64,000 bases of DNA from Zygnema circumcarinatum (Eukaryota > Streptophyta > Zygnematophyceae > Zygnematales > Zygnemataceae). The stretch lies in the NCBI GenBank assembly GCA_037447605.1, contig CM074813.1, forward strand, positions 1,508,404 to 1,572,403, in the 5' to 3' direction. The notes under the pieces were generated by a model. The model did not search any database and was not told the origin of the DNA. It worked only from the letters and a program-made list of their open reading frames with translations. This document shows positions 34,184 through 48,960 of the stretch, piece after piece; position 1 is the first letter of the stretch, and each line of letters starts with the position of its first letter. The position numbers and the translations under genes were made by a program.

Positions 34184-37100
34184 TCAGTGGGGACTTTCCA
34201 TCCCCTTCTTTTGTCTTCGGCCTTTCTTTCCCTTTTCCTGCTTCCCGCCATGACCGGATTTCCCCTTCGCTGCAGCAAAATCTTGAAACGGATTTCCTTC
34301 ATATGGTCTCTCGTTCTGCTCATCAGCTGTCTCCTTCGACTTCACCTTTTTCATCCTCCCCTTGTCCAATTCAGCATCCCTGCAGTAAGGCCCAAAAAAA
34401 TTGTCTTATGCGGTATTCAAGGCATCTTGAAAAGGTTCCAAAAATTGCAGTCAACGTTTAGCCTTTACAGCTTCCTCCCGGGATGCGAAGATTATCATCA
34501 GCACATCTCCAGTCACATTTCAATGTTAAACAAAGAAAACTAGAATACAAAAAGGCATACCTGTATGAATGGCAAACCTGCACCATACCCTACAAGTGAT
34601 TCTACACACGCTTACAAGGGACATGGTAAGAGGGGTTTCAGACTAAGAGCAAAATTGATATGAAACTTGTTTTCAAGGAAAAGTACTCTTGATTTCGATG
34701 TTGCTAATTCATTCGCTGTGCGAAAGAGTGTCCTGATTCCGAATGCCAAAAGTGTGAAGCTCTTCTAAGTCTGAACCCCCTTACTCATTCAATTTTGAGG
34801 GAGTGACACAACAGGGCCACACGATGCTTATACCCGCACTGAAGCCAACAGCCCCACTTCCTCAGTGGCTTAACAATGCTCCTAGTGACCCGGCCTTCAC
34901 CTCCTTATAAGCTTTGAGGTTGTACTCACCACTCATCATACTCCCGCCTCCGAGCTTTCGGCTCCTTTTGCAGCACCTCCTTAGGCTGCGGAGCATTAGC
35001 GGTTCCGTCCTCCCATTGCGGTACTGCTCGCCCATACCAAGCCCCCACTCATTAGCAAACCTGCTTTATTCCCCTTCTCTCTAAGCGACCCTCCTCTCCC
35101 TTCTTTCTCCTTCTCCTTACCCTCAATCTTCCATTCCCTTTGTCCATCCTTTCCTTTCCCTTCCTTGCTTTCCCTCTCTTTCCCACTCCTGACACCTATT
35201 GTGCCACTTCTCTCTCCTACCCATTTCCTCACTTTCGTCCTAATCTAACCTTCAATTGCTTTTCCCTTGTTGTCTAATTGCTGCCTGCTTTCAAATCTGC
35301 ATCATTAGGAATACTGATAGCATCATCAAGCCAGATAAATACCAAACTACAAGCCAAGAACATTCTCCAAACTCTTCAAACATATGTGCATCACAAAGTT
35401 ACTTACCGGAAAACTCCTCGCCCTTCACTCTCATTGGTCCTCTGAGTGCCTCCATAGCTGCTGCACCTCTCAATCTATGTGCTCCCACCTCAACATTCAC
35501 CACAACCTTCTCAATTTTCTTCTTCTTCTCCTGTCCCTCCCCTTTCCCCTTTCCCTTCCCAATACTCCCCGGTTCCCTACTATCGGCACCTTCCCTTCTC
35601 CCCTCATCGTAAGAAACTCCACGAACCTCTCTCTCTTCAATCCCTTTTTCCTCATCAATCCCATCTTCTCCATCCGCGTTGCCCCTAAAGCCCCCTATCA
35701 TCGCCGCGCTACCTGCAATAGTCCAGCCTTGGTCGGCATCATCCCTCCCACTTATTCCACTATCACCGAATTCTATCACTCTACTGCCTGTCTCTGTTAT
35801 TCTTACTACCCTATTTTGAGCCCCATTCATTTCCTTCTCCCCTGTACTGTTATTACCATGGTAAACTCCCTTACCTCCCACTTCTCCCACCTGCAAAGTC
35901 TTCGTTTCCTTCTGGTTCGTTATCTGCCCTACGACCCTATCTGCCGCTCTTTGCTCCATACTACTTTCAAACCCTTGCTTCCTTTGAAGTGTTCCGAGCT
36001 CTCTCACACTTATATCACCTTCTTCACCTTTCTCTTCATTCACTTCTACTGAATTATCCGCATGGCTACTATCTGACATTAAGGTCGCAAGCAATCCCCG
36101 TGTAATCCTTCTACCGGGAATGAAAAGGTTTCTCAAGACCCCTACTGTTTTTGAAGTCTGCTCTTCCTTACTCTCCCTCCCTCTCTCGCCTCTCTCACTC
36201 CCCTTCGCTTTCCTTCTCTTCCTCCCTTGGAGAAGACCACCCTGTAATGAAAAGTACTGCCTTGCTGACGGAACTGCCATAAGGAACCTAATAAACAACC
36301 GTCGCCTTCGAAACCTTTTTCTCTCTTTCAGAAATTTGCGGTAATCATCTTCCGAAAGGATTAATGAATCAGAGTTGGCTCCAACCCCCTCTCCCACTCC
36401 CTCGTCCTCCTCTTCCATTTCCTCTTTCTCGGCCACATCCGTTAACAAGTCCTCCCTCTCTTTTTCATCCTTTTCCTGCCTTTCCATGCTCTTTACAGCC
36501 ACGACTACTTCCTCATGTTTCAGCTCAAGTCCACTCCCAACTGCTACCTTAGTTTGCAGAGACTTGGAACCCCCCTCACTTCCCACTACGCTTTCTCCAA
36601 TGCTTTGTTTACTGGTCGTATTACTGACATGGTCCGCAGCAACAGAGGCTACTTCCAATTTCCTTATTTCCAATACTGCTCCATTTCCATCAACCACCTT
36701 CCCTTCATCCTCCACCCGTTTCTCATCAGATTTCTTTCGGGACTTTAGTACTTCCTTTGACACATTTTCTGTAGTCTTGACATCAACTTTATCCACTTTT
36801 CCCAGTTTCTCTGTTCCGCCACCCTTGCCATCTTCTCGCAGGGCTTTGCAGTTGTCAACTTCAAGACGCTCCTCTTTTTTCTCCGAGGAGCCCTCCTTCA
36901 ATGCTTTCTTCTCCTCCTTTCCCTCTGCCTTAGCGGGAAGGCTGCGTATGTAGAATAAAATATATGCCTTTTGCTGCAGTACAGTTTTTTCACTAACCTG
37001 TCGTACCTGCAATATCAAGATGGTTCATAGAACCGTCATTGTCAAGCTATGTGCTCATACTAAACCTCAGTGGTGAACCTACATGATTTTAATGTTCATC

Positions 37101-40100
37101 TATCCTCAAAAAAGGCCAGTTTTATCTGGCTTTCCTCTTTCCTCCATAAAAAATCAGCAATTAGTACAGCACCTATCAGCCGACGTCAGCAATAATGGCA
37201 AACGAGCGTGGGAGGACCTGCACAATCGGGGAATCCCCTAAGGATAAGATTGTGAAGTTTTTATTTTTATTTTTTTATTTTAGTATATATATATATGTAT
37301 TTTTTTTCTACATACCTGTGTATCGTTCACCTCATGCCATATTCCCGATGAGGTTCGGACGAAGCCAAAGTAATGGCCACTATGAGTAGACCAACCAGCA
37401 TGCACGAGGACAGCATAGAGAGAATATTGAAGACCCTCCTGCCAAGTTCCATGTCCAACTTTAACTTCCCCTCAACAGCTGGATAGAAATGCTGCTGGAT
37501 ATGTGTCATTTTGAAGGATCTTGGAGGTTTGTTCACTGTTCCATACAAGGGAAAGAGATTTGCGCAAAACTGTGTTGAAACATTGCATTAGGGCTTCCTT
37601 TGTCACATGCTGACAGGCCTCAAGGTCACGGCACCATGCATGAACACTTTCTGAAGGCTAGTTGCGATAAATTGTCTAGTTGACTTTAACATGGAACGAG
37701 TAGGGGGGAAGGGAAAGGAGGACAACAAAAATAAGAAAAGGTTTCAGGACTATTTGCAGCTCTTTATGGGTCTTTATATTTGTAGGAATAAGACTCTTAG
37801 AGTTACTTCGATACTTCTCCCCTACAAAGGACACTTCCTTCACAACACCACTGTCTCATTTTTGCATTGCGTCACACTTCAAGCTCACCATAAAGCTAAG
37901 GATCGACGATGAGGATTCTTGCTGGTTGTTGGATGAATGCTCCAAATGGACATTCATAGAATTCTCAAAGGTTTAAGGTAATCAAGCTCCTATTCAATTT
38001 CCATAATTTCTTCTGTGATTTTTTTTTTTTTAAGCTCTAAGTCCTTCCGACAGACCCACCTGCTCGTTGCTCACATAAGGACTGAGATCGAGAGTGGTTC
38101 CAAACTGCACCCATTTGTCAATCTTTCCGCCTGTGATACTGCTGAACCGTTTGAGCTGAATGGTGAGGACAGGTGGCACCTTCTCAATGCTGAAGCATTT
38201 CTGAGCTCGCACCTTCTTCTTGCACTGTCTGCATTTTCCCATATCCCGCAAGCATCATATGCATTAGAAATGGGAAAGAGGATGAAGGCGAACTTCAGAA
38301 GGGAATATGCTATCTTCAAAAGCAGACATTAGGGAGGAATTTTGTTTTTCTTTGTCGCTGAGCATTGGAATTCACCTGCACTTATACTTATTTTCTCCAT
38401 CCAGCACTTCTGAAGCTGTGAATCGCTGCAGAGCCCGTGGTAGAGAATCCGCTCGATGAATATCGAGGCTGAGGTCCAAAAAAGGGTCAAAAGTATTGGA
38501 GCAGAACTGGCACACAGTGCACTTAACCTGACCACATTCATTTCCTCAAACAGCATTAGCAAACCATAGCAGAGAGATAGGGGTTGTAGTGAAGGAGGGT
38601 CTCCAGAAACACCCATAACCACAACTCTAAGTTAGCTCAAATAGCCCTTTGATTTCCCTAGGGGAGGAAACCCACATGTTTTAAAAAGGAATAGTCCCAA
38701 TTACACCTCCAAACAGCCTCTCACACGCTCTAACCTTAACGCACGGTACGCAGAAAGTGCGGATTAAGCTTTATAACCTTCAAATCTATGAATATTCATC
38801 ACCCACCTGACTCCTCAGTCGCCCTCCAAAGCAATGTTGCACAAAACTGTTAGCTTTCGCTGCAGCTGCAGGATTCCGAGCAACAGAAGGAGGGAGGCAA
38901 GCTTTATGCAAAGCCTCCAAAAGGTAACGCATGTATTCATGAGCGTCCTCCTGCCGGCCCAGCTTGAAGCTGCGGGCAATGTCTGTAAGGTTTGGTTAAG
39001 GGGAACATTCGGATTCACTTTTGTGAACTTGTAGAAAAAAGTGTGTGTGCAAAAAGGAATGAAGAGTTTCTCATTTCCGCCAAACTCCGTTCTGCAATGC
39101 TGTTACAAAGTCAGTAAGTCATCATGGTTGACAATAAAGGTATTCTATTGAGTTCATTGAGTGTCATGCAAGCATTAAGGCAGCGTACGGCTCCTCTTTG
39201 ACGAAGGGTCGTTCTCAAGGTTGTGCCAAAGGTTGCAAAAGGGAGGCCAAAAGTGTACATGATTATGATTCGCGTACACAGTAACATGCAAAAGTGCATT
39301 GTCTTGATATGGTCATAAATCAAGCAAGATGTTAGCGACCTCTTCAACGAGCAACTACGCAGCCGAACTTGACTCACAGAAAGGGACGTGAGTAATGCCG
39401 TTTCTCTTATAAAAACTGGGCCTTCATCGTGCTGAAAGGATACTACGTAAACCTTTGACGAGGCCGTTTGGAACCACAACACCACGCGTTATTGTCAGCG
39501 CCTTTGATACATGTCGGCGTAATTCACACAACGCACAAAACGGGGCTCCCTGCTGACCTGCCCAAGTCACCATCCTAACAAAACCGTAAGCACAGAATGC
39601 TCAAGAATCTTGAAGCTAAAGTCCTTTCCATCCTACTCCTAAGCCAATCATCCCCCATAAACAGTCAAGGCATGAGTCCGGTAGAGCAATCTTTCCATGC
39701 TAGGTGGTTGCCAACAAGTGGAGGTCAAAATTGGCGCAGTGGTAGGAGAATTAAGCCCAGGAGACACGTCGAAGATGACCGTAAATGACCAACGAAACTT
39801 ATACCTGACACCGATGACTTCGTGTAATATTAACCTCTGGGCCATGCATGAGCTCCTGTTGACTCCCCGATAAGACATACTCTGCAGCTTCCTGAGAATA
39901 CTAATGCCTCCGTCTCCCTGTCTGCAGACCGATCAGCCCCGTACGCCTGCTACTGCGATTTCTAAAACCCGTGAACACTCCCTAACACTGAACCCTTACT
40001 CCTCACTACCCTCCTACTCCTCACTTCTACCTCTTAACTCCTTACCCAAACTCTAACCTTGAATTCCTAATCCTGAACGTAGCCCTACCTCAAAAATCCT

Positions 40101-41418
40101 GTGCTTCTACCGCCAGCACGAGAGATGAGTTAACTCACCTTTTACACAGCTTCTTAGCCCTGATAGACGGGGACACTAGATTGCCAAGTGGTGGTTTTTT
40201 CAGGTGGTGAGTTTGGAAAATATGGAAAGGAAAGAGATGCAAGCCTTACAAGTAGGGTGGCGAGAGGATTCCAAAAAGTAGACGAGAGGAGGAGTATAAG
40301 TAAGACACTGTAGGACAGAGTTGAGAAAGCAAGTGTTGCCCTGATTTGCAAGGCCAGCACCCTGCATAAAATTTCTCCCACACAACCCACCCAAAAATTC
40401 TTTTTCAATCAATCGCTAAATTTAGCTTCAGGTCCGCGATTCCCTCCAGGGTGAATAAAAAGCCAGCCGTCATTCTCCAACATTTCGCGCGGGAGAATGA
40501 AAGGAAAGGAAGTGGTAAAAGGGGCAACAAGTATTCAGGATAAGGAGAAGGGAAAAAACAAGCATTGTACTGTATTTCAAAGCTCAGTTAAGTAGTAGTT
40601 TCCGAACTTAGTACATTTACATAGAGTTCATAAAAAGAGCTGAAAATAATAACCATGTAGCTTCTGAAAAGATGCTGGGTGGAAAAATATAGAGGATAAG
40701 ACGAGCATTAGGAGGGCTAAGTGAGAAGTATAGCTGGGTTTGGCTAACTTTCTGGATTCGAACTTCGTCATGAAAAATGCATTACTTTTAACATCGCACT
40801 CTCTCTCAAACACACTTACGCACAAACACAACAGAGTTGTTGATTGATAGGTGGAACCCATCACCAAGGTTTTAATATTAAGAAACGGACAGGTTAAGCA
40901 ATTCCTTCTTTATGCTCTATAACGACTTTCTTATCGTCGATATGCACAACAAAGCATGCAAGTAAAGCAAGGAATCTCACGACTCCTCTGACGCTTCGCC
41001 ACGTGAGCTGAAGCTCACAGCCCTCCTCTTTAGAAGTCCCACTACCACCAGATTGCACCGCCTTTACGGCTTCAAAAATAACAGTTTTGTCGTCGCCTTT
41101 CCCTGGCAAAGCTGATTTTAGAGCTAGAGTATCATCTGAGCTTTTCTTCAAAGAATCACGAGATAGGGGCCTTTGCAGCTTGAGGTCGTTGAGGGGAACC
41201 AGCTGAGAGCCACCCATAGAATGTGCGTCAGGAGATTTTGCAGGGCGGAAGTTGATCATTCTTGGTAGTACTTCTGCGGATGCATAGAGGCCTGCTAAGG
41301 GGTCATTCATGGCATCCGTGGAAGCCAGAGGTTTGTTTTCTCCTGTTGCTGCCCTGCCAGCTACTCCGCGGAGCGCCTCAGGCTTCACAACTTGGCCCCC
41401 TCTCAAGCCTCCCGCCAT
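34184..41418 (-). CDS. Ubiquitin-specific protease (plant UBP, USP36/UBP23-like)
   Basis: This is a cysteine deubiquitinase. Exon 1 (41418-40981) encodes a low-complexity N-terminus. Exon 40361-40250 holds the Cys box, [20 protein letters not shown] later exon (about 38985-38817) holds [20 protein letters not shown], and the next holds [20 protein letters not shown]. The zinc-ribbon half [10 protein letters not shown] and [10 protein letters not shown] follow. The His box is [18 protein letters not shown], then [10 protein letters not shown] joined to [20 protein letters not shown]. Exon 37006-35407 adds about 530 mostly charged, disordered residues. The tail reads RRREYDEW, then [20 protein letters not shown] and GNPFQDF, ending GMESPH and stop at 34184. 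Exons between the Cys box and QED box are unresolved. The third catalytic position is Asn rather than Asp (W-H-E-V-N-D), which occurs in some active USPs. Confidence 0.88.
39955..40095. repeat. Degenerate CCCTAA/CTCCTAC-rich tract in a USP intron
   Basis: This pyrimidine-rich stretch has recurrent ACCCT, CCCTAAC and ACTCCT words, lying within the unresolved intron region between the Cys and QED boxes. It is loosely telomere-like and low confidence. Confidence 0.35.
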
Positions 41419-41474
41419 GGCTTCCAGACAGTCCTCTACATCTGCTCAAGGGTTCAAGTGGTGACTACCAGCAT

Positions 41475-41477
41475 TGA

Positions 41478-41517
<40 letters not shown>

Positions 41518-41540
41518 GAGAGAGAGCGAGAGAGAGAGAG
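41475..41540. repeat. GA microsatellite in the USP/GDSL divergent promoter
   Basis: A GA run of about 65 bases with two interruptions, 60 to 120 bases upstream of the USP start codon. Confidence 0.9.
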
Positions 41541-41622
41541 TGGCTGCTACAGCTGTCGCTGCGCCGCCGCCGCCGCCAGTCGTTGGCACCGCCACAAGTA
41601 GCAACAAGCTTGCAGGAGGGCG

Positions 41623-41632
41623 GCCACGTGGC
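41623..41632. promoter_or_regulatory. Extended G-box GCCACGTGGC
   Basis: This perfect 10-base palindrome is identical to the core of the G-box in the reductase/Tic22 promoter. It lies about 205 bases from each of the two divergent start codons, USP (41418) and GDSL (41829). A bZIP/bHLH site is the likely reading. Confidence 0.55.
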
Positions 41633-41828
41633 ATGCCATCGTGGCACAATTCTGCCAGCGTGGCACAAATTGACCAATCACAAGTGAGGATCCGACAAAC
41701 TGAAAATCAGTTGTCCGGATCCGTGTGAGGCAGTTCAGCGGCGGACTGCGACGGGACGAATGAACCGAACTGCGACACGGACATGGACAGAGCGAAGGTG
41801 AAAAAGGTACTGTGAGAGGTGAGGATCC

Positions 41829-44438
41829 ATGGCTGCCTACCCCACTCTCACGGCCCGACTGCCCACTCCCAGCAGCAAGGGAGTATCCCCTTGGAAGAAG
41901 CCTCGCAGCTACTCGTTGGCAATCATCAGGTGGTCTATTTTGTGGTTCATTGCAGGAATTGTAGCTACCAGGGTGACGGAATTCGCAGTGTTCAAGAGTA
42001 GGGTTGATAGTAGCCTTCAGTTGCGGGAGAGCATGCCGACAATGACAAGCATAAGGCCCAGATTCGTTTTATTTGGTGATTCCCTAACACAGCAGTCATT
42101 TCGGGAAGGAGGGTGGGGGGCTTCTTTGCAGGATCTGTACTCTCGACAGGCAAGCTCCTCTTGTTTTGACCTTTATATGATTCTTGAAAGCTTCTCATGA
42201 ATCGGATAACGATCATAAAAATCATTTTTTTTTCCTCTCATCATTTCAGCTTTTATGTAGCGTTCATGTCATCAAATTCGCTGTTGGAAGCATTCCACAA
42301 GCACCAACAAATGCTGTGGCAAACATTCAACAAGAATCACATTCAAGCAAGAAGCGTGTTCATTTTATAAAAAAAAATTCACTATGCTTGCAACATTTTG
42401 CAATCAGCAGCAACAATGACTCGCTGAAGCATTCATTGGTACATTTGTTTGCATTTTAGTTTTGCATGGACTAGGACAATGTCGTTTTTAGTTTTGTGTT
42501 CAAGCCAATTTTCTGCCTTCTTGTTGATGCTCGTTAAAAAGTATGAGTATAAGTACAAGCAAACAATTTTTTCATGCTAGTTGATACAGACTTGCATCAC
42601 AAATGCGGTTTATCAATCTCACTTCCGTCTCTGTTGTGCTCGAGTACTGTGCAGGCCGATGTGGTAGTCAGAGGTTATGGAGGTTACAATACGAGGTGGG
42701 CATTGTTTCTTCTAAACAAGATATTCCCAAAGGTTGGTTGTTTTTTCTCAAACTCGCGGAATTTGACAGGAAGGACGAGTGACAACCAGAAGTCAGGGTC
42801 GACTTTTGGCTGAAACGGAGCTTTTTTGTGGCCAGGATGCGCATTACTCGTGATTCAAATGCTTTCTATAATTGCAATATGCACAACCGCACTTGCGGGC
42901 TTGTTTCTCCCTTATCGTTTGACTTCGTTTGGAAGACGTCGGAAGTGCTGCACAGGAACGCTCACCCTGTTTGCGTATTGCAAATGTGAAGTCCAGTGCA
43001 ATGAGCTTTACGTTTGTCATGCTGTGGCACCTTAAGTCTCATCGCCTACCTCCCTTTTCTTAATCTCAAATCTGTCGTTTAATTTTTAAATAAAGTTGCC
43101 CCGCTTTGTCTCCACTTTGAATATTTTTTGTTTAAAGTATGCAGGTGAATGATGGCTCCTCCCCGGCGCTTGTTACCATCTTCTTTGGGGCCAATGATGC
43201 TGCATTGCCTGATCTTCAAAGCAAGCGCCAGCATGTGCCTGTTCCAGAGTACAGCTCCAATCTGAATAAAATTATCGACCATATTCAGGTATGTCAAGGC
43301 ATGAATACATGATGAAACTATGAATCTACATTGGATTCCTTCTTCTTTTGAAGAACTGAAGTCGGATAGAATATTAAAGAGAGCAACCTGTCATCTTCTG
43401 ATCCTTAAGAGTTAGAAGCGGCCTTCCATTGATGGTACTGGCAAAATCAATCGTGCACTTTTTGCGGCTTTCGGCTATGGAGCAATTGCTCGATAACCTA
43501 TTCATTTCCTTTCAATGCTTTTGAAGAATCGTACAGTGTCACCTTATGATGACATTTGAAAGTTTACTCTCCTTCTCTATCTGCCCATTTGGTGAACATA
43601 TTCAGAGCATATCAGCAGAAACAAGGATCGTACTGCTAACTCCTCCACCTGTAGACGAGGATGGTCGTCTGGCATATGCAAAGTGAGTTAGAAGATTGTG
43701 CTGAGGTGCACCACGAGCTGCTTCAGATCTTCAATCCTGCAACCTTCATCTCCGTAATTAATTTTGGTGCTTGCTCATCCATATATGATTTGCTTAGAAA
43801 GAATCTCCAGCAGACATTTGATTTACAGGCTGTTTTCCATGTACCATTTCTTTATTTGCAAATTGTTTTGAATTCGTTGTGTTATTTTGTTGTTTTTCTT
43901 TTTTTACCACTTGTAACATTTGATTTTGGTCCCTGACATGATGCAAGGACGATGGGTGGGGGGCTTGTGATGGTTACAGAGTGATGTATGGAGACCAAGC
44001 AGTGGAAATATCGGAAAGGCAGAATGCTGTGACACAGCTGTATGCGGAAGCATGTGTGGAGGTGGCGGCAAAGCGGGGCCTTGCAGTTGTGGACCTCTGG
44101 ACGGCAGTGCAAATGGAACCACAGTGGAAGAAACTCCTGAGGTAAGAAGCACATTTCTGTGCCTCTCGTTCCTACCTGCTGTTCTGACCCATCAGCTGTT
44201 CTATGTGTAACTACTGGCTGACTGCTGACCTCGAGTGCTCTCTGAATGGGCCAGCGATGGTTTGCACTTCACTGCGCAAGGGAACGAACTGGTGTTTCGG
44301 AAGTTGGTTTCTGTTATCAATGGAAAATCTGAACATGAATGGAGACCAAGCTTGAGCGCGGCAGCCATGGATTCTGACTTTCCTCATCATTCGGAGATTG
44401 ATGGAGAGCACCCCGAGCTGTCGTTTCCTTTGGAATGA
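41829..44438 (+). CDS. GDSL esterase/lipase (IAH1/CPRD49-like), signal-anchored
   Basis: An SGNH-hydrolase of the isoamyl-acetate-esterase/CPRD49 group. The six exons are 41829-42149, 42655-42732, 43145-43288, 43606-43682, 43980-44141 and 44255-44438, about 321 residues with closed phases. Block I is RFVLFGDSLTQQSF with the nucleophile Ser. The block II-like Gly lies in VRGYGGYNTRW, block III is TIFFGANDAALPD, and block V is SDGLHFTAQGNELVF with the Asp-x-x-His pair. ERQNAVTQLYAEAC and VVDLWTAVQ match the family between blocks III and V. Residues about 29-49 (SLAIIRWSILWFIAGIVATR) form a single hydrophobic segment after a basic N-terminus, so it is probably membrane- or ER-anchored, unlike soluble IAH1. 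The first intron is GC-AG. The natural ester substrate cannot be told. Confidence 0.9.
42150..42654 (+). other. GC-AG intron in the GDSL esterase gene
   Basis: The donor reads ACAG|GCAAGC after DLYSRQ and the acceptor GTGCAG precedes ADVVVRGYGG. The joined sequence runs through the conserved block without a gap. The nearest GT donor would break the frame. Confidence 0.8.
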
Positions 44439-44898
44439 AAGCGCTTCAATCTCTAGGCAGGGTTCTCCTCATCAATGAAAAGTCCGAGTGAAGTTCCCAT
44501 TTTATCTCTCAGGGATGTAATATGTTCTCTAATTTTTTATTCCTTCTTCAAGCATTTTTTGGTAGCAATTGAATTATTGTTTTGGAATTTGATACGCCAA
44601 GGACTGACGGTTTGGATGTTTGGATGTTTGTCATTTAGTGTGCGACTATCCACTGATCGGTTTTCAAAGCGAATATTTCATTTCTGGGTTTCATTCTCTT
44701 TCTGGAAAGGGAACAGGAAAGCAAGAGGTTGGGAATCGTAGAAGAGGGTAAGAGAGGAGGGTCTGTGAAGGAGCGCCTGGGAAAGAGAAAAGTTCAAATC
44801 GGAAACATGGAATGAAGAGTTCAAAAAGTAGACTTCTTTTATCTTTAAAAGGAAGAACAAGAAGTAACATCGCAGCTTAACCTGACCAATGGCCTTTC
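44439..44898. other. Convergent 3' flank of GDSL and DHS
   Basis: No gene or repeat is recognised in this 460-base stretch. Confidence 0.5.
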
Positions 44899-47768
<2,870 letters not shown>

Positions 47769-48310
47769 AGTGCGGAAGGGCAGTCTCGGTGGAAAATAGA
47801 GTTTGTAGGTTTTCTGTCTAATTTTCAAGATCTCAAGATTGGACTTTTGGGTGGTTACCGGAAAAGGGAGAGGAACTAAGGTGACATAATCAAGAGCAAC
47901 ATCAACTACTGCTGAAAAGTAAGATAGCTTGTAACCAAAAAGGCTGAAACGTTCTGAGTTCAGCTCCCAAGTGCAGGTTCCAGAGCAGACTTGTCCAGCG
48001 AGTGCGGAGACATCGAATACTTTAGACCGAGGAGTTGCACAGCAATCTTAGCTTTTGGAGAACGACGACTATAATTTTTAACAGAAATCAAGAAAATAAT
48101 CCACACGGTCTAAGAACGATGATGCGGGATAAGCCTCTGCCATCTGCGAGACCTCGAGCAGTCTGGTAACTGTGTTCTGAACGAGGAGCCCTAATTTGAA
48201 ACACTCAACGCGGACTATAAAACTCTGGCGAATTTTGAACTCTGTTCCAGCACCAACTCATGCGACAGCTGCCTGCCTGCTCGCAGACTCTACTCATATA
48301 CAGTACATAC
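47769..48310. other. DHS upstream region
   Basis: Nothing beyond a possible DHS 5' UTR and promoter is recognised. Confidence 0.4.
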
Positions 48311-48319
48311 TAAAATTTT

Positions 48320-48800
48320 GAAGAAAGATGGAAGTGGCATTGATCGCACGATGGCGATGATGCCATCAAATGTACATGGACAACATCAGCATGGGGAACT
48401 ACGAGGAACTGGGCGCAAAGGAGAACCACGAGGAACGGCACGCAAAGGAAAACTACGAGGAAATTTGGAGCAAAGGAAAACCACGAGGAACAGCGCGCAA
48501 AGGAGAACCACGAGAAACTGGGGGCAAAGGAGAACTACGAGGCAATGGGCGCAAAGGAGAACCACGAGGAACGGCACGCAAAGGAAAACTACGAGGAAAT
48601 TTGGAGCAAAGGAAAACCACGAGGAACAGCGCGCAAAGGAGAACCACGAGAAACTGGGGGCAAAGGAGAACTACGAGGCAATGGGCGCAAAGGAGAACCA
48701 CGAGGAACGGCACGCAAAGGAAAACTACGAGGAAACTGGGAGCAAAGGAAAACCACGAGAAACTGGGGGTAAAGAAGAACCACGAGGAATTCGCCGCAGA
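48320..48800 (+). repeat. Dispersed repeat copy B with 136-bp higher-order tandem array
   Basis: The left part (48320-48420) matches the ATGTACATGG family: GCATTGATCGCACGATGGCGATG, CATCAAATGTACATGGACAA, CATGGGGAACTACGAGGAAC. Its tail is expanded into tandem 27-28-base units of the form AAAGGAGAACCACGAGGAAC plus seven or eight variable bases. Five distinct units make a 136-base higher-order period: GAGAACCACGAGGAACGG begins at 48421, 48557 and 48693. Several frames stay open through the array (up to 188 codons) because the units and their sum rarely contain stops. I regard them as non-coding. Confidence 0.9.
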
Positions 48801-48829
48801 CCTCCAGGGTTTCGAGATTCGTCCCGCCA

Positions 48830-48960
48830 CGCAGCGTCAGCACGCAACCCGTCGAAAAAATTGCCTGCTGTAAGAAAGTCGTAGGGATTCTAAGCCCCCA
48901 CCCGCCAGGTGTCAGTAGACAATTCATCGAAATATTTGCCCCGTGTAAACACGTGAGAAG
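48830..48960 (+). repeat. Diverged tandem duplication, about 79-bp period
   Basis: A segment of about 45 bases starting GTCAGCACGCAACCCGTCGAA near 48836 recurs in diverged form as GTCAGTAGACAATTCATCGAA near 48911. Confidence 0.55.
48950..48955. promoter_or_regulatory. CACGTG motif in the DHS/FANCJ divergent region
   Basis: A core G-box lies 450 bases upstream of the FANCJ start. It lacks the flanking GCC/GGC of the two extended G-boxes, so it may be chance. Confidence 0.25.

Noticed and set aside
35399-35407. USP stop at about 35399
   Set aside because: The open frame runs through a clear GTAAGT donor at 35406, and downstream minus-strand exons encode the expected YDEW and [10 protein letters not shown] tail.
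36375-36953. 192-codon plus-strand Ser-rich frame
   Set aside because: It is the antisense shadow of the charged USP C-terminal exon.
48421-48760. CRISPR-like array
   Set aside because: The units are contiguous 27-28-base tandem repeats without unique spacers, in a eukaryotic intron-rich genome.
48318-48884. 188-codon Lys/Arg-rich frame
   Set aside because: It lies entirely within the tandem repeat array and translates the 27-base units. Two overlapping frames are open, with no family motif.
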